Of a stretch of DNA of 59,244 nt, positions 57,732-59,244 are shown piece by piece. This DNA comes from Lentisphaeria bacterium (lineage in GTDB: Bacteria > Verrucomicrobiota > Lentisphaeria > Oligosphaerales > Oligosphaeraceae): assembly GCA_024405215.1 (NCBI GenBank), contig JAKSPB010000019.1, positions 1 through 59,244 on the forward strand, given 5' to 3'. The translations under genes were made by a program, and so were the position numbers. The notes below the pieces were generated by a model, which saw nothing but the letters and a program-made list of their open reading frames with translations, ran no database searches and was not told where the DNA came from. How positions within the stretch are numbered: position 1 is the first letter of the stretch; each line of letters opens with the position of its first letter.

Positions 57732-59244
57732 ATGTCAGACGAATTGGATACCGAAAAAGTCTCCCAGGAAGCCGCTGGCTTCCAGGAAAACGAGCCCATT
57801 GCAGACCAGCCCGTTGAAGAAACGCCCGTCATTCTGGACGACGAGCCGGAAGAAGACATCGTGGAAGAAGGCGCGGCTGTCGGCAAGGAGGAGCGCCTGG
57901 CGAAATTCCTGGCAGCTGCGGGAATCGCCTCCCGTCGCAGTTGCGAGGAGCTCATCGAGGAAGGCCGTGTCACCGTGAATGGAGTGGCGGTGACCACTCC
58001 CGCCTACAACGTGGATCCCGACAAGGACGAAGTGCGCTTCGAGGGCCATGTGGTGGAGACTCACCCGCAGGGCAAAGTCTATATCATTCTGAACAAGCCC
58101 GTCGGTTATACCTGCAGCGCCAAGGACGACCACGCCGAGCATCTGGTCTACGAGCTGATCCCCGAGCGTTTTGGGCGCCTCTTCACCGTGGGACGCCTGG
58201 ACCGGGACTCAGAGGGAATGCTGATTCTGACCAATGACGGCGATTTCGCCCAGCGTCTCATGCATCCTTCCCGCCAGATCATCAAGCGCTACTACGTGGA
58301 ATGCGAAGGCCAGTTCTCCACCAGCATGCGCCGCCGCATGATCGAGGGCTTCTACGACAACGAGGAATTCATCCGTGCCTTGAACGTGGAAGAGAAGAGT
58401 GTCCAGAAAGGCCACTGCTCCCTGATCGTCACCCTCGGAGAAGGCCGCAAGCGCGAAGTGCGCCGTCTGTGCAAGGACGTAGGCCTGGAAGTGCGTGTTC
58501 TGCGACGCGTCAGCATCGGAGGACTGGACATGGAAAGCAAGCTTACCGCCGGCTCCTGGCGCCTGCTTACCGCTGAGGAACAGGAAAAACTCTTCGACCG
58601 CGTCGAGTTGCCTGCCCAGGCCGCTTCCGCCGATCCCCGCCCCTACTGGCAGAAATCCGGGCGCGAAGAGCGCAAGCCCTTCGACCGCGAACATCGTCCC
58701 TTCACCGCCAGCCCCTATCCGGAATACAAGGAAAGCCGGAACAATCGTGCCAACGACCGTTTTGGCGACCGCAAACCCTTCGACCGCGACCGCAAACCCT
58801 TCGGAGACCGCGACAGATTTGACCGCGGAGACAGAAAGCCCTTCGACCGCGACAGATTTGACCGCGGAGACAGAAAGCCTTTCGACCGCGACAGATTTGA
58901 CCGCGGAGACCGCAAACCCTTCGGAGACCGCGACAGATTTGACCGCGGAGACAGAAAGCCCTTCGACCGCGACCGCAAACCCTTCGGTGGTCGTTTTGAA
59001 CGCGACAGAAAGCCCTTTGAAAATCACGAGGAGCGTCGTCCCTGGTATCAGGAAGACAACAATGGCGCCGAAGAAACTCCCCGCACCTTTGACCACGAGG
59101 AATCTTTCGAGCGTCCGCAGCGCCGTTCCTTCGGCGATCGCAAGCCTTTCGACCGCGACAGAAAGCCCTTCGGTGACCGCAAGCCTTTCGACCGCGACAG
59201 AAAGCCCTTCGGAGACAGAAAGCCTTTTGACCGCGACAGAAAGC
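57732..59244 (+). CDS. RluB/RsuA-family rRNA pseudouridine synthase with repeat tail (3' end outside window)
   Basis: ATG 57732 has AGGA seven bases upstream; the ATG at 57726 is only one base from it. An acidic N-terminal segment (~1-45; VILDDEPEEDIVEE) precedes the S4 RNA-binding domain (ERLAKFLAAAGIASRRSCEE), then the catalytic domain with GRLDRDSEGMLILTNDGDF, where Asp157 is the catalytic Asp. Specificity (23S U2605-type RluB versus 16S U516-type) cannot be settled; the pattern is closest to RluB. From about residue 330 onward the tail is a low-complexity repeat of RDRKPFGDR and DRFDRGDRKPF units, positively charged and probably unfolded RNA-binding. The frame is still open at the window end. 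Confidence 0.92.
   Translation, partial: MSDELDTEKVSQEAAGFQENEPIADQPVEETPVILDDEPEEDIVEEGAAVGKEERLAKFLAAAGIASRRSCEELIEEGRVTVNGVAVTTPAYNVDPDKDEVRFEGHVVETHPQGKVYIILNKPVGYTCSAKDDHAEHLVYELIPERFGRLFTVGRLDRDSEGMLILTNDGDFAQRLMHPSRQIIKRYYVECEGQFSTSMRRRMIEGFYDNEEFIRALNVEEKSVQKGHCSLIVTLGEGRKREVRRLCKDVGLEVRVLRRVSIGGLDMESKLTAGSWRLLTAEEQEKLFDRVELPAQAASADPRPYWQKSGREERKPFDREHRPFTASPYPEYKESRNNRANDRFGDRKPFDRDRKPFGDRDRFDRGDRKPFDRDRFDRGDRKPFDRDRFDRGDRKPFGDRDRFDRGDRKPFDRDRKPFGGRFERDRKPFENHEERRPWYQEDNNGAEETPRTFDHEESFERPQRRSFGDRKPFDRDRKPFGDRKPFDRDRKPFGDRKPFDRDRK
58735..59244 (+). repeat. Tandem low-complexity coding repeat (RDRKPF tail)
   Basis: DNA units based on CGCGACAGAAAGCCC and TTTGACCGCGGAGACAG alternate many times; some 42-bp blocks are almost identical (for example around 58838 and 58880). 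It encodes the Arg/Asp/Lys-Pro-Phe tail. Such DNA is prone to copy-number change. Confidence 0.8.

Noticed and set aside
58209-59096. Minus-strand ORF with SVSAVKSVAVEGL-type repeats
   Set aside because: Antisense of the RDRKPF coding repeat of the pseudouridine synthase tail.

Overview
The window (59,244 bp, GC-rich, single contig piece) looks like a chromosome segment from a Lentisphaerota (Victivallales-like) bacterium of the PVC group. This is inferred from the gene content, since no rRNA is present. The clues are type II pseudopilins with a C-terminal H-X9-DG motif placed among secreted glycoside hydrolases, a DUF4091 hydrolase, a eukaryote-like IleRS, and many structured repeats between genes. 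No rRNA, tRNA, CRISPR array or prophage was recognised.

Layout. 1-9.9 kb: two pseudopilins (one cut by the window edge) and three secreted or lipoprotein carbohydrate-active proteins; the last follows metK-uvrB in one minus-strand run whose metK leader has mutually exclusive hairpins. 13.6-19.7 kb: a 2003-residue bacterial alpha-2-macroglobulin without the thioester motif. 19.8-24.8 kb (minus): GH20 hexosaminidase, a MetF-like/MetV-like fusion, murA and murB; MurA carries Asp instead of Cys at the fosfomycin target position. 24.9-27.3 kb (minus): zinc-ribbon/PH-like membrane protein and flotillin. 27.4-31.7 kb (plus): OleA-like KAS III, aconitase, an atypical Ser/Thr kinase-like protein and TsaE.

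31.7-35.9 kb is the most unusual region. It is richer in A+T over much of its length. It holds a REP-associated tyrosine transposase (RAYT)-like gene among at least five palindromic REP-like units and a 183-bp direct repeat. Next to it is a secreted FGE-sulfatase-fold protein whose C-terminus has the layout of a diversity-generating-retroelement (DGR) variable region: the candidate variable positions are NNC codons, and a 111-nt nested palindrome lies just downstream of the stop. No reverse transcriptase is visible, so it would be a remote target.

35.9-41.1 kb (minus): moxR-metF-metH activation protein-metH, a split cobalamin methionine synthase module. 41.2-44.2 kb (plus): ettA, nth, sir2. 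44.5-47.1 kb (minus): cytoplasmic GH78 and GH130 enzymes. 47.4-59.2 kb (plus): def, a DUF1189-like protein, an unknown membrane protein, ileS, an orphan sensor kinase, nagA, an APC permease, and an RluB-like pseudouridine synthase with an Arg/Asp-rich repeat tail running off the window.

Together these genes describe an organism that degrades host or plant glycans (GH20, NagA, GH78, GH130, GH123-like), makes a normal MurA/MurB peptidoglycan precursor and depends on cobalamin for methionine synthesis. A short GNRA-capped palindrome recurs four times, always downstream of a gene for an exported protein and always in sense orientation.
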